NCBI GenBank assembly: GCA_020740775.1 | Contig: JAHEWK010000017.1 | Span: 558,001 to 622,000 of the forward strand | DNA length: 64,000 bases | Source of the DNA: Ilyonectria destructans | Lineage: Eukaryota > Ascomycota > Sordariomycetes > Hypocreales > Nectriaceae | Direction of reading: 5' to 3' | Shown: positions 43,697 through 55,076 of the stretch, piece after piece | Layout of the letters: the number at the start of each line of letters is the position of its first letter | How positions within the stretch are numbered: position 1 is the first letter of the stretch | Program-made: the position numbers and the translations under genes | Notes under the pieces: model-generated | Database searches by the model: none | What the model saw: only the letters and a program-made list of their open reading frames with translations | What the model was told of the DNA's origin: nothing

Positions 43697-44155
43697 TCAA
43701 GAACCAATCATTGCCGTGCACTTGATTTCGACCAACAGCACCTTGTTCGGCAGCTCCCTCACCCCAATTGTAGTTCTGGCTGGTGCAGCGGCCCGATCTG
43801 GCCAGACTTTGTTCCACTCCTCATTCATACCAGAATAACACCCTTCGACATCGGTCAAGAAGACGGTGGCATCAACGACGTTGTGAATATCACCTTTGCC
43901 ATCCGTAGCGCCCTTGATGACGAGATCAATGTTGCGGAGAACTGCAGCCGTCTGCTCGCGGATGTCCAGTACCACGCTGCCGTCATCTTGTCTAATTACG
44001 CCCTCGTGTGTTCCATCGCCCCGTCTCGAAGATATGCCGGATACATGAATGACTTTTTGGGTTGCTGAGATGGGTATAATGCGGGCATGTGGGTAATTGG
44101 CGAGCCCTTGGGCCTTGTTTTGCTCAAGAAAGTACGGTTGTCCGATGAAAGCCAT
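43697..44155 (-). CDS. RidA/YjgF-family protein, 2-aminomuconate-deaminase-like
   Basis: An intronless 152-residue protein, starting at the ATG at 44155; the frame runs on to 44230 but the extra residues are unlike the family. The fold signature of RidA/YjgF proteins is present: an N-terminal strand (ARIIPISATQKVIHVSGISS), the helix REQTAAVLRNIDLVI, DATVFLTDVEGCYSGMNEEW and the C-terminal GVRELPNKVLLVEIKCTA. The SSRRGDGTHEGVI segment is what I recall from 2-aminomuconate deaminases, which release ammonia in the tryptophan/aminophenol ring-cleavage pathway. No other gene of that pathway is seen nearby. General RidA activity (hydrolysis of reactive imines/enamines) is the alternative. Confidence 0.85.
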   Translation of the reverse strand: MAFIGQPYFLEQNKAQGLANYPHARIIPISATQKVIHVSGISSRRGDGTHEGVIRQDDGSVVLDIREQTAAVLRNIDLVIKGATDGKGDIHNVVDATVFLTDVEGCYSGMNEEWNKVWPDRAAAPARTTIGVRELPNKVLLVEIKCTAMIGS

Positions 44156-44599
44156 GTCTATCAAAGAGGACCAAGGATGAGTGTAGTCCGAGTGCAAATA
44201 AAAAGAGGACTCGCTTAGTGAATGACGCATTTTATCCCGAACCCCGCGAATCGATGCGGGGTCAGGAGCATGCTAAAAGGCGGTGGCCCAAGGCGGGTTC
44301 GGTCCGACAAGATATAAGACGAGCTTATCTTCGGATCATGTCGGATTAGAAATCTGCTGCCGGATTATAAATCTGTCACCGTGGATGAGGAGTATAGCGT
44401 GGTTGACCAACGAATCAAGAAGCTTCCCCTACGCCCAAGTCAACTCCAGGTCCATCTCTCTCCGCATCGGCACCCAGTTAATATCCGGGTCGCGGCCCGC
44501 TCCCTCTCACACAAGTGCCGCTGTCCCAGCTTGAACACATCTCCGTCGGTTATTGAACTACCGGAGCGGCACTGCAGACATCTGTCATCTCCACCTGGC

Positions 44600-45277
44600 A
44601 TGACCCCTGGACCCACGATGCCAGTCTCGGAACGGAAAGTCCCTGTAGTTCACACACAGTTGTGGAATGTGCAGGATTCGGAGTTGAGACGAGGAAAAAG
44701 ACTAGATCCGACATGTACAGGATGCCGGTCTGTCCAAGATTCGCCATTGAGTGGATCATGTGCACTCCATCTTGAGAAGCAAGGCACCTTTGATGACCCG
44801 CCTCCGGGGAATTCATACTCCTCGACTACACATTCATCATTCAACCGAGTACGAAACACCAAGCAGAGGCGACAACGCAAAGAGATACACAACTCAGATA
44901 TCTTGTCACCCAAGATTGACCACAACCATTCTTCATCAGATCCCACGAAACACCAAAAACCTGCAGACTCCAGTTCGCACGCCCTTCCAAAATCCGATTT
45001 GTTAGAGGACAACTCATTGAGCTCTCTGCCAGAATTCCTAGGCGCCCTGGGAACAACCGAAAATGAGCGAAGTACTCTTCTAACATTATTCTCCACGGCT
45101 GAGAAAGAAGGGGAACCTCACACTTCGCAAGATCTGGGCCAACTACCACGCAAAAAGCGACGTTCTAAAGCTCAACCCGAGCAATCAGTTCAAACACAAC
45201 CTAGCCAGGGGAGCGGTGATGAATTTGAAACATGGGTCTGGAACTGTTTTGATCACTTCTACGATGGTAAATTATGA
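44600..45277 (+). CDS. Hypothetical protein, uncertain
   Basis: A 225-residue frame from the ATG at 44600; it is open further left to 44381 but only from a GTG. The product is hydrophilic, Ser/Thr/Pro/Gln-rich and probably disordered, with a basic cluster RKKRRSK near the C-terminus that could be a nuclear signal, and an acidic/aromatic C-terminal end (DEFETWVWNCFDHFYDG). I recognise no domain. Codon use looks plausible, but the shadow frames on the other strand are also open, so it may be chance. Introns could be missed. Confidence 0.35.
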   Translation: MTPGPTMPVSERKVPVVHTQLWNVQDSELRRGKRLDPTCTGCRSVQDSPLSGSCALHLEKQGTFDDPPPGNSYSSTTHSSFNRVRNTKQRRQRKEIHNSDILSPKIDHNHSSSDPTKHQKPADSSSHALPKSDLLEDNSLSSLPEFLGALGTTENERSTLLTLFSTAEKEGEPHTSQDLGQLPRKKRRSKAQPEQSVQTQPSQGSGDEFETWVWNCFDHFYDGKL

Positions 45278-46618
45278 CATCTTCCAACTTCATAGGAGCT
45301 CGTTCTTCGTTGCGTTAGTATTTTAGCAGGGAACTTAATTTTGGAGTAGATGTGGAGTAGTTTTATGTGAATTCAATCATCTATCCGGTTCATATTCCAC
45401 GCTTGCACAGTAGGGGCCGAGATACATTTCGGTTTTCATGTCATAATCACATGTTTTACAATGACCATTTTTTAAGCCGTGTGGCACATACAATGCAAAA
45501 TGCAACACGATACGAAGCGTCGGTCGCAAAAATGGTCCTACACTTCGATGCATGCCACTTCCAGCGTGGGGTGGAAACGGATGAAGACAAACACTTAGCT
45601 AAGTCGCCTGTCCTTGATAGGTTAAATTTTAACCACGATCGTAGTTACGGTCTCGGGTCGGGTGTCAAGGCTGTATGGGACAGGGGTTACCATGGCGCTC
45701 TAGGGTAGCATAAACTGTATGTCGAACAGTGATACCCGGCGATACGTGAGCTCTCTAGTGGAGCGTTTCGCTTTCAGCAGTATACACTATACGGTCATGA
45801 ATCGGCCCATAAGAGTACGAGGCTCTATTGAGCGAATGAAATATTGGAAAGGGGAAAATAACAGTTCGGGATAATGTGTACAGAAGGATATCCATTTCGT
45901 CCCAAGAAATTAGATTATCTATATAGTGTAGATTACCGGAAACGTCTCTCTTATATCTTATTGGTCGAAAGAAGGTTCCTGTCTCAAGGTTGTTACCTAC
46001 AGACAGCAAGGTCGTTGACTGCAGAGAGCAAGGTTGTTGACTGCAGACACCAGGGTTGAAGTCAGAAGGGTTAAATTGAAGCTTAAGGCAAAGATCAGTG
46101 TGCAACAACCTTATTGTTCAGCTACTGTATCTGCTGGTGCTGGGTTTAGTACTTACTATTTGTCTCTACTGTTTGAGAATACTGTATGGCTTTGATCTAT
46201 CTGATGATATTGAGTAAAGCTAAAAAGGAAACCAAATAGTGTAGATTACCAATGCCAGCTATTACCTGATAAATCAGGTGTAAGTCAAGACACCAGATAA
46301 ACCCGGGTATGATACACTCTTCCAACAGGAACCCTTCCGTACACTTCTTTCTACCCCAACACTCCACCATCGTCGTCCCATACCTACTTCATAGCTTCCT
46401 TCCACATCACCAACTATCGCATGTGGCCTGAACAGTCAGTGTGTGCAAAGAGCCACTGGCCGACACAATAATTAAGCATCCTACCTTGAACACCCATCGA
46501 GCCCTTCGGTGACTTTAAATCACCTGACCTGAACGACCAAAAACCACCGCCCACTAATTTTCCACGGCAGCCTCATCACAACGACTACCTAACAAACTCT
46601 CCTCAACGCAAGCCAACC
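45278..46618. other. Intergenic region
   Basis: No supported gene. A short imperfect repeat (ttgactgcagagagcaaggttg type) occurs near 46010-46060. The right end is the promoter and leader of the FunK1 kinase gene. Confidence 0.5.
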
Positions 46619-48448
46619 ATGTCATCAAATCGGGAGCAACAGCCGTCCCAAGAGCTTACTAGGGATGCATCGAAGGTCAGCTCTGATTCCATCCAAACGG
46701 AACTCAGCGGCTGCGTCTTCCGCCATGTCAAGGGCTTCCATGCCAAGTATTTCGAAGACCAGCCTTGGTCGATGGCAGTGGAACAGGCGACGCAAGTGGT
46801 CCAGCCGAATTCCGCCCGCGCCCTGTGCCGAGACTTCCTGGAACTTCAGTCTCAGGGCTCTTTTTCAGCGTGGCTCGCCAGGCTTCAGTCAACGTTCCTT
46901 GCCGAGGGACAGATCCGCCACCACTTTCGCAGCCGGCAGGTCAACACCTCAGATGACCCATTCAGAGCCATCATATATCTCGTGGCGTCGTCGGGCAGAT
47001 CCGAGTCCAGCAGTCCTTCCCCCGCAGCCGATGCGCGGGTATTCGGTGACTGCAGCGTCGACACCTTAGACACCGGTCCTGAGTGTGTCTCGCGCTTCTG
47101 TGAGACTGCCCGCCAAGTATTCCAAGCCCGGCCAACTCGAAGATTCCTGCACGGCTTTCAGATTCGCGGCTCCACGATGGAGCTGTGGGTGTTCGATCGA
47201 TCCGGGGCGTATAGCAGCGAGAAGCTGGACCTGGTGCAGCGACCGGATCTACTCATCAAAATCATGGCTAGCTACGCGATGATGAGCGACGAGGAAGCAG
47301 GTTACAATTCACTCATCCGGCACGATGGACTAGGGAGTTATGTTGCATTCGGCAGCGCCGACGAGGACAAGACTGGGCGACTTTACCTCGAAGACAAGCC
47401 CATCGCGACACCGCAATACCTCGTCGGACCTGGCACGACCTGCTATGCAGCAAGGACACCAAAATCCCAGACCGCGGAATTTGTTGTCAAGTTTGCGTGG
47501 AGGGAGGACTCAAATCATACGGAGCGCGAGCTGTTGGAGTTGACGCAAGAACGCAACGTTTGGGGTGTCATCAAAGCTCTTGGGTGGCAAGACCTCGACA
47601 GCATCAGAGATCTGCGGCAAGGTCTCCAGTTCAATCAACCGTACGACTTCTTGCCTGCCGCGAACGGTGGGAGAGCTGCCTCCGAAGGCGACACACCTAC
47701 CGCCGCAAGTGTAGGCTCCGACGAAGACTATGTTCCACCGTTCCTCAATCGTACCTTCTCTTGCATCACGACCTCCCCTCTTGGACGATCAATCAACAAG
47801 TTCGAGACTATCTTGGAGTTTCTGGAGGCATGTCTAGACGTTGCAAAGGCCCTCAGATCTCTCTATCAAGATGGGAAGATTCTCCATCGAGATATTTGCG
47901 TCAAGAATCTAATCATCCCCGCGCGACGCAACGAAAGAGATCCAAAAGGCGTTCTCATCGATCTCGATGGCGCACTGGATCTTGAAAAGGGTCCAGCGAG
48001 GAGCGGAGAGCTTGTTGGATCCGAGGGGTTCATGGCCATCGGCATCCTTACCGGGGCTCAACACACGTATCGACATGACCTGGAATCGTTATTCTATGTA
48101 CTCCTCTGGGTCGCCATCTGCAACGACCACGAACACGATGACGCGAGATCACTGAGATATCAACCAGAGACGAGCCGACTTTGGGGATGGTGCTCTATGG
48201 ACTTCAGGTCCGTGTCGCGGAACAAGTCGGTGGACATGAGCCCAGAGGGGTTCTTGAGAATCCTCGGCGAATTCTCGACCGAGTTCAAGCCTCTCAAAGG
48301 CTTAGCCAGAGAGCTTCGACAGTTACTGTTCCCCACACGGGATGGGCATCTCTTTACAGGAAGCGATATGGATCAGGATGGGATCAACAGACTGTATGAT
48401 GGAATGATCGATGCATTTAATCGGTCGATAGCCTCTCACCCCCTATAA
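46619..48448 (+). CDS. FunK1-family fungal protein kinase
   Basis: A single 609-residue frame. The N-terminal 200 residues are the usual FunK1 leader region; the kinase fold follows with FVVKFAW (ATP-site lysine strand), a catalytic loop HRDICVKN at about residue 422, and LIDLDGA at about 444, where DLD stands in place of the usual DFG. The segment SGELVGSEGFMAIGIL takes the place of the activation segment, then RHDLESLFYVLLW is the conserved helix of the family. FunK1 kinases are expanded in multicellular fungi; substrates are unknown. The HRD aspartate, catalytic-loop Asn and metal-binding Asp are present, so activity is plausible. A low-complexity insert at about 340-385 separates the lobes. 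No introns are needed. Confidence 0.92.
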   Translation: MSSNREQQPSQELTRDASKVSSDSIQTELSGCVFRHVKGFHAKYFEDQPWSMAVEQATQVVQPNSARALCRDFLELQSQGSFSAWLARLQSTFLAEGQIRHHFRSRQVNTSDDPFRAIIYLVASSGRSESSSPSPAADARVFGDCSVDTLDTGPECVSRFCETARQVFQARPTRRFLHGFQIRGSTMELWVFDRSGAYSSEKLDLVQRPDLLIKIMASYAMMSDEEAGYNSLIRHDGLGSYVAFGSADEDKTGRLYLEDKPIATPQYLVGPGTTCYAARTPKSQTAEFVVKFAWREDSNHTERELLELTQERNVWGVIKALGWQDLDSIRDLRQGLQFNQPYDFLPAANGGRAASEGDTPTAASVGSDEDYVPPFLNRTFSCITTSPLGRSINKFETILEFLEACLDVAKALRSLYQDGKILHRDICVKNLIIPARRNERDPKGVLIDLDGALDLEKGPARSGELVGSEGFMAIGILTGAQHTYRHDLESLFYVLLWVAICNDHEHDDARSLRYQPETSRLWGWCSMDFRSVSRNKSVDMSPEGFLRILGEFSTEFKPLKGLARELRQLLFPTRDGHLFTGSDMDQDGINRLYDGMIDAFNRSIASHPL

Positions 48449-49340
48449 TGGCAGCGCACCTTTACAGTAGAACCGAGCCTTATGCTCTTTACTTATCAAC
48501 ACTTAGTTACCTACCTTTTGACACATTACCGAACTTTGACCTACATTCCTCACCCTCAACGTCGTGATCACGCTGCCCCGTATAGACTAAGCCGAATCGT
48601 CACACTTTGGGCATGAGGCCGGATTTCATGTTACAGTTGTACCTTTCCTAATGGCTGAATCGGGCCTTTTTTATTTCCTCGCCCCAAAGGTACACTGCTT
48701 GCTGCTTGGCACGGATTTAACATCTACACGTATAGGGACAAACCGCGCGGAAACTCTGCTCAGCCTAGAAACCGATCCTCTAGCGGCCGCTACTGCATGT
48801 CATGCGTAAGGTTAAATTCTAGTTTAGGCACGTGGAGGTTGCATCGTGTCAGCGAGGCGCAGCGAACATCCATCATCGCAACCCCGTGCTTACACCCGTG
48901 CCCTGTAGATGGCCAATGATTGTGAATATGCCCTGGTCGAGAGGTTTTCCAACCCTATGCTGACTATGATACAGGGTAGTTTCTTTACAGTCTCGTGAGC
49001 TTACATGGAGTCTTTATGTTCAATCTCATGATGATGGCGAGAATTCCTCGGTGACTTTGAGCAACTGTCAGATTCATGAACGGTTACAGTCTGAGCGGAA
49101 TTTCCTTTTGGAGATATGCTTATGTTGTTCTTAAATTGGTGTTTCTCACGTCACCCTTATGAGAAAGTACAATTGAATGAGCTATAAAGGACGAGGGCGA
49201 TGCAACAGACTAAATGAAGACTGGGCACCTTTAATTCACATTCTCATATTCAACGTGAACTTCAGTAACTAAAGCGTGTTTTTCACATTGTATTGGCCAT
49301 CGTTTAGAAACCATTCAACAGTGCCTTGTATAACAGCACC
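48449..49340. other. Intergenic region
   Basis: No ORF with features; it carries the FunK1 3' end and the promoter of the dehydrogenase gene. Confidence 0.5.
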
Positions 49341-50636
49341 ATGACTTCCTCGTCCAAAACCGGCTTCATGCGCGGCGTTGAGTGGGAAGGCGAAATCCGT
49401 GATGTGGCCGTCAACATTATCCCCCGGCCCAAAATCACCGAGCCCGAGGACGCTCTCGTGCGCATCACCTCGTCCGCCATTTGCGGCTCTGACCTCCATA
49501 TTTACCACGGTCTATTGGGCGCCAACGACGTCCCACACGGTATCGGCCACGAAGCCGTCGGTATCGTAGAGGAGGTTGGGCCCGCGGTAGATTTCTTCAA
49601 ACCCGGTGACCGCGTGGTCATTGTCTGCGCGGCTGAAGATGGACACCTCGTCCCCAAGGCCGGCCTGGAAATTTCCAGAGACGAGTTGGTGTTCTATGGT
49701 CTCGGTTCTGAGTTCGGCACGGAAGACGGTTTACAGAGTACGTTTCCATGCTTCACCACTCGCACACTGAAGATGGCATGCAACTAACATCTCGAAGCCG
49801 AGTTCGCCCGCGTTCCATGGGCGGACTCATCTCTTGTCAAGATCCCGCCCACGCTCGAGGACAAGGAGTGGCTTCCGGTAGCTGACGTCTTCCCGACGGG
49901 TTGGACAGCCCTGTCATTCTCCGGATTCGAGGCCGGTGACACAGTTGCCGTCTTCGGTGCTGGTGCCGTGGGTCTGATGTGTGCCTACAGCGCCATCATC
50001 CGCGGCGCGTCCTTGGTGTATGTGATTGACCACGAGCCATCACGGCTTGCCAAAGCAGCCGGTATTGGCGCAATGCCGATCAACTTCACGCGCGGCGGCA
50101 AAGCGTCCGACCAGATCCTCGCGCTGCGCCCCGGCGGTGTCAAACGTGCCGTCGACTGCGTCGGCGAAGTGTGTCTCAACGACCAACTCAAGCCGCAGCA
50201 GGACTACATTATACGTGAGGCCATTCGCATGACAAGCGCGGGTGGCGGAGTCGGAATCGCCGGCGTCTACATGTCCGCCCTCACTAACGACGGCAAGGGC
50301 ACTGATGCCGGGACCAAGCTTGGCCTCAAAGCCGAAATCAGTTTCCCTATTGCCGAGGCCTGGCTCAAAGGGCTGAGGGTCCAGGGAGGCCTAGTCAACA
50401 TCAAAGCCAACGTGCCGGGCATTGTCGAGCTCATCAACAACGGCCGAGCACGTCCTGGATTCATCTTTTCGAACGAGTACAATTTGGACGATGCGCCGCT
50501 TGCGTACCGTCGGTTTGAGCAACATGAGGAGACTAAGGTCGTGCTGAAGGGGAACCGGAAGCAGGCGGACGGGAAGACGTTGGAGATCCGAAACGGATCG
50601 GGGGCTGTTTCGAACAGTTCTTCGAATGGGGTTTAG
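49341..50636 (+). CDS. Zinc-type alcohol/formaldehyde dehydrogenase family protein (MDR)
   Basis: Two exons (49341-49737 and 49798-50636, 60-bp intron) give 411 residues. The start is the ATG at 49341. Catalytic-zinc features are present: SSAICGSDLHIYHG and GIGHEAVGIVEEVGPAV. The Rossmann domain shows VAVFGAGAVGLMCAYSA and a later acidic residue pair (VIDHEP) suiting NAD(H). The overall pattern is that of glutathione-independent formaldehyde-dehydrogenase-like MDR enzymes. The structural zinc lobe is odd: where relatives have four closely spaced cysteines, this protein reads VCAAEDGHLVPKAGLEISRD, with a single Cys. It may be a subfamily lacking that zinc. Substrate unknown. Confidence 0.9.
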
Positions 50637-51265
50637 TAAATGTTTCGTTAATTATCTCATATCTACGAATGACAAAAACTCGGTTTTAAAAGTACGATGC
50701 CAATTGAGACTCAGTGACAACCTTGTTAGTAAGAATATATCCAGCGGAAGCCAATTCTAATATGAAGGGCCTCCCCAAAAAGAACTCGGCATCGCCGATA
50801 TGTCAAACAGATCATCAGGAATGAACATCTCCCCGCCAATAATTCCCTGAATAAGCTGATCAAAAGCCACTACAGTGGCCGACAGCCTGTCCCATGGTAT
50901 CTTCCAAGTTACAATCTCTCTGCAAGCTGTTACTCACGTAACCGTGATCTTTAAATGACTACTGTGTTGTGCCTTGGAGTTTGGTGGCGGTTATTTCTAT
51001 GCAGTCCCAATCACCAACCTCGGAATTTATTTCCCCTTGTATTGAAGATTCTGCTTCTTCACTCCCTGTCGGATCTTTAGTCAGTATTGCCCTGATAGTG
51101 GACTCGAGTTGCATCAGTCAAATCTATGGTATCAGATCCAGATAACGAAAGGTATGTCCCAACACCTCATACGCGGTTATTAATCGCTTTCTGTTGACAT
51201 ATAACGTTTTATAGAGTGATTTCTACGGTATATTTGATGTCGACACTAGTAAGTCAAAAGTCTCT
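50637..51265. other. Intergenic, convergent gene ends
   Basis: The dehydrogenase and sulfotransferase genes converge on this stretch. No ORF or RNA gene was recognised. Confidence 0.5.
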
Positions 51266-52105
51266 CTATGACATGTATCCCCTTTGCCGGGCAAACCAAA
51301 TGCTAGCCATAAGCACACCGCCCGCTAACCCGATGAAAGAAGCCAGTTTGAGAGATCCCCCTAAGATGGCGAGAATGTGAAGCCTGCGGTACTCATTCCG
51401 AAAGACGCGCCCTTCATTCAAACGAGGAAACGGCACCTTCGGAATTTGCCTGCCAAGGAATTTACACACCGGTTCCCAATCCAAGTCCTTGAGGTCTAGC
51501 TCTAGCAGTCGCTCAGGAGGAACCATACGGCGCACGTTATTGTAGTGGCGGTCGTAGCCAGCACGCATGATGGTGCGATCCGTCGTCTTGCGGAGGTCGC
51601 ACACTCCCAAGAGGCCCATGTACAACTTCCACGCGCTCTGGCTGATGTACATCCCCAACATCGGCTCCATAAAGTTTCCGCTCAACCAGGCTAAGACGCC
51701 CTCAGATGAAGGACGAACCAGGGTATTCAAGAAGCTCTCGGCCCAAGCATCAAAATCACGGTGGACAAGAATGACGCGTGCTTCCGGATACGCGTTGAGC
51801 AAAGACTCGGCAAAAGGCGTGACGTCGGTCAGCGCCTCGCAAGGACCAAAGTAAACGTCCCAGTCCTCGCGCGTGTAGGTGCGGCCGGTGTAGGAAGGCA
51901 AGCATGGAATGTTGGCGTCGGCCGCGGCTGCGAGGCCTACCCACTTCTCTGGGGATCTTGCCATGGCGGACGAGTGGAATACATCGCGGTATCCGAGGAT
52001 ATTGAGGGCTTCTTGGAGGGAGTTTGAGCCAGTGCGGAAGAAGCCTAGTGAGATGACCTTCTTCTCACGCACTGGGCCAGAAGTGAAGGGGACGATATCC
52101 GGCAT
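51266..52105 (-). CDS. Sulfotransferase-family protein with C-terminal membrane helix
   Basis: A single 279-residue frame. It belongs to the fungal sulfotransferase group (PF17784-like P-loop proteins). The PAPS-binding 5' loop is GFFRTGSNSLQEALNILGY near the N-terminus, and RVILVHRDFDAWAESF matches the 3'-phosphate-binding strand and helix. A final hydrophobic segment (LKLASFIGLAGGVLMASIWFA) followed by RQRGYMS predicts a C-terminal membrane anchor with the enzyme facing the cytosol. The acceptor cannot be inferred; members often sit beside secondary-metabolite or detoxification genes. It shares about 370 bp with the stop of a Zn2Cys6 regulator read in the same direction. Confidence 0.85.
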   Translation of the reverse strand: MPDIVPFTSGPVREKKVISLGFFRTGSNSLQEALNILGYRDVFHSSAMARSPEKWVGLAAAADANIPCLPSYTGRTYTREDWDVYFGPCEALTDVTPFAESLLNAYPEARVILVHRDFDAWAESFLNTLVRPSSEGVLAWLSGNFMEPMLGMYISQSAWKLYMGLLGVCDLRKTTDRTIMRAGYDRHYNNVRRMVPPERLLELDLKDLDWEPVCKFLGRQIPKVPFPRLNEGRVFRNEYRRLHILAILGGSLKLASFIGLAGGVLMASIWFARQRGYMS

Positions 52106-52473
52106 ACTGATGTAGCAGAGGACGTGCCTCCCGTGATGCTTGTGCCTTCAATGACCGTGGCTTCCCCGCTTCAGTTTGCAAGAAACGGAATGTGATTGTA
52201 TATATAGTCCTGCTTACCTCGAAACGCCACCAGTCTGACGTCAGACCGAAACTTTTGATTCCAGCTGAATGTAAGACGAGCGATGCCTCTTTCGGTCCTG
52301 GGCATGACATAACCAAGCGGTCAATAAAGACAAATGCAGACCTCTAAAATAGTAACAAAGATATCGTGCTTGGAAGAGTCTGATGGACGCTCCCGCTTGA
52401 TCGACAGGGCATGAACCAAGCTGATATTTAATTAGAGGCGGGATTCCTGGCATTATATGTCCTGGACAACAAA
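52106..52473. promoter_or_regulatory. Short spacer with the sulfotransferase promoter
   Basis: A 368-bp spacer between the regulator's stop and the sulfotransferase start. A TATA-like ttgtatatatag lies near 52196-52207, about 95 bases upstream of the start on the minus strand side. Confidence 0.35.
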
Positions 52474-54749
52474 TTACAAATCCGCTGGATTACCAGGGTT
52501 AAAAAACCGCTCGAAACTATTGAATGAATCCACCGAAAGTGCCCAATCCATAAACTGGCCGAAGCCATCCTGCTGACTAGGGTCGAGCCACGCCAGCCCA
52601 TCACCGGTGCCATTGATACTATCCAAAACAGTTGTAGCCTGTGCCACATCATTCCCTCCGGTGGTAGATGTGATGCCACTACTCAAACGCCCAGCGAGAA
52701 TATCCGCCTTGGCCATCAAGTCCCTCGTAATCGCAGCCGCGTCAGCACTCACTGCAAAGTTGGCGCCGAAGATGTCAAAGACAGCAACCGCCTTGTCCAA
52801 GGCCTGGCGCGCCTTGAGGGTCGCAGGATGGATGGGATACGCAAGGACGAAGCCGACGAGGGTGATGGCTGCGTTCCACTGCATGCTAAAGTACTCGGAC
52901 CAGCCGCTCATCAGATCCGATTCGGTGACGACTTGGTGCATTATCAGTGTGAAGGAGACGGCGTGGTCGACGCACGTGGTGGCGTGGCGTTCGGCAACGG
53001 GCGTGTAGGTACCCGGATGTGAGTAGAAGGTGATGAAAGGGCGAGTGAGGTTGATGAGAACGTTGTGGTATGAGAGTTCGAGACACACGCGCTGCCGCTG
53101 AAGCCACGTCGGCGCGAGGGCTTCGATCTCGACGGCCAAGCAGCCAGTAGAATAGGGCTCTCCGCCACCGCGGCGCTGCATCTTGAGTTCGACAGGAACC
53201 GTGTCAACCCAGGCCTTCATGGCTGGGATTCTGGTGGCGAGGAGCTTAGCGCACACCTCTACTGCATCGGGATCCGTGTACAGGCACGAGAGGCCGTTCT
53301 GGCTGATTACTTGTCCGAACCTGGTCCATAGCGCGTCGTGGACGTTGATCATGGTGAGGAATAGCTGCTGGTGGTGGATTGCGTAGCTCAGCCAAGTAAC
53401 GTTTGGTCCGTAAGATCCAAGCGTCGCGCCGTTGTACGATGCAGTTTCCATGTCGTCGGAGAGCATCGTCACCGTGACTTGAGACCCGTCGATCAGGAAC
53501 GGACGGCCCAACTTAGAGGAGATCTTGGCATCGAGTGTCCAAAGCATCCACCAGATGCGCTTGCGCAGTTCCTTCTCGCCGCTGGGCATGTCCGCTGGAG
53601 GCTCGACGTGCAGACCCAGGACTTGGGCGGTGCGAATTGCCTGGGCGGTGATGATGTGGCTCATGTTCTGGAACGATGCGCAGCAGAGATAAACGCTGGC
53701 GAAGAGGTAGCTTTGCACCGTCGTTGTGGAAGGACTCTCGAGGTCGGCCATGAGCAGGGATTGTGAGCGACGATAGTACCACCGTCCTGCGATAGTGGCA
53801 TCTTCGAGCGATGCCTCACCACCTGATGGGTTGGTCGTGGCGTGCGGGATGTAAGCATAGCCGTACTGCAGGCACAGAGCGAGGATGATGTCGACGAGAG
53901 GACACTGTTTTCGGCATAACCGGGAGGGTTCCCAGAGTGAGGCATAGTGCTTCCGGAACTCAACTTCGTCGATTATAGGTAAGATGCAGTGGTAGCCCTC
54001 CCAGAATAACCTGAGGAGAGACTCTTCTTGCGGCCGCGTCATAAATCTCGCGCGTTCGTTGGCGGCTGCGGCCGGATCTTCCACGTCATCTCTCGTCGCC
54101 GCATCAATATGAACGTTTTTACTCGGCGCCCGGAGCTGCATCGACTGGTCTGCACATGGTTGCTGCAGAGCTTTACCCAAATACCCACCAATGCGACTGA
54201 CAAAGTAGAACGACGAGGCGGCGCCGTAGTAGGAGGGCTGGTTGGACCGCGCCGTGTCGACGTAGATGCCCTTCCACTGCGGCTTTGAGATGCATGAGAA
54301 TGTCGGCGGCGATGAGATGTGCGACGGGGCACCTTGCGAGAAGACTTGGCCATCGAATCCAGGACTGGAGAAGCTGGGCGTGTGATCGGGGGTGGGGATG
54401 GAGGCTCGGTTGGCAGTGGAGAGTAGATTCGCCTCGAGCTCTCTCACGCGCTGCTTCAATCTCTCAACCTCCCTAACGAAGGCTCTTAGACTATATCCTC
54501 GGTTCTTGTGTAGACTTCATACCTCAGCGCCTGTGGCAACGTCCTCGGCTCATCATCAATCCCCTTGTGCGTACACTGCGCATTCCGCTGGCGACACGCC
54601 TTGCACGGCTGCGCGTTGTCGCATCGGATTTTCCTCGCTCGACACCAGTCGCAGGCGCGCGAGACTTGTTTACGCGGTCGTCTCACTGAAGCCTGGATCT
54701 CGTCCCCGTGGCCCGCGGGCAGAGGCAGCTGAACGTTAGCGGTCGTCAT
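52474..54749 (-). CDS. Zn2Cys6 transcription factor with coiled coil and MHR domain
   Basis: Two exons (54749-54523 and 54484-52474) give 745 residues. The only intron is very short (38 bp, gtatga...ctaag), but it is needed: removing it joins the zinc cluster to the coiled coil in frame. The cluster has C33, C36, C43, C49, C52, C59 (2-6-5-2-6 spacing). The dimerisation helix AFVREVERLKQRVRELEANLL follows. The MHR domain runs from EESLLRLFWEGYHCILPIIDEVEF through SYLFASVYLCCASFQN and RKRIWWMLWTLDAKISSKLGRPFLID, typical of the fungal_trans family with the XlnR-like layout, up to the C-terminus. The sulfotransferase gene follows on the same strand. Confidence 0.9.
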
Positions 54750-54843
54750 GACGCCGTCTGCTCCGTAAGTTCAGGGTCTCGCGGAGCTTCGGCCGGAGAA
54801 TTGGAAGAGGGAGAAGCAAAAACAGGGATAAAGCGGGGTGTCG

Positions 54844-54931
54844 GACGGAGTTACGGAGTTGCGGAGAGATTTCTTATCAGTCATCCGTGATTACAGAAGA
54901 TAAGTTACGTCATACAGGAATCGTCAGTTTT
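54844..54931 (+). repeat. Dispersed repeat, copy A (related to 62101-62182)
   Basis: This ~88-bp sequence in the upstream region of the Zn2Cys6 gene resembles 62101-62182: both contain gagttacggagttgcggag and cttatcagtcatccg, and end alike with a small internal gap. Probably a remnant of a transposon end or solo element. Confidence 0.7.
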
Positions 54932-55076
54932 AACCTGTTGTTGGCCCTGCCAAGTTATGCTGCTCCCAGACCAAGGACTTATAGAGCGAAATTTGTAACT
55001 GCCGAAGAGTCGTGTAGCCTCTCTCAAGGTGGAGGGCTTCAATGTTCGTAGCCAGATCCTGCACATTCCAACACAT

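Noticed and set aside
52886..53207. Several minus- and plus-strand frames within the second Zn2Cys6 gene
   Set aside because: They are out-of-frame shadows of its MHR domain.
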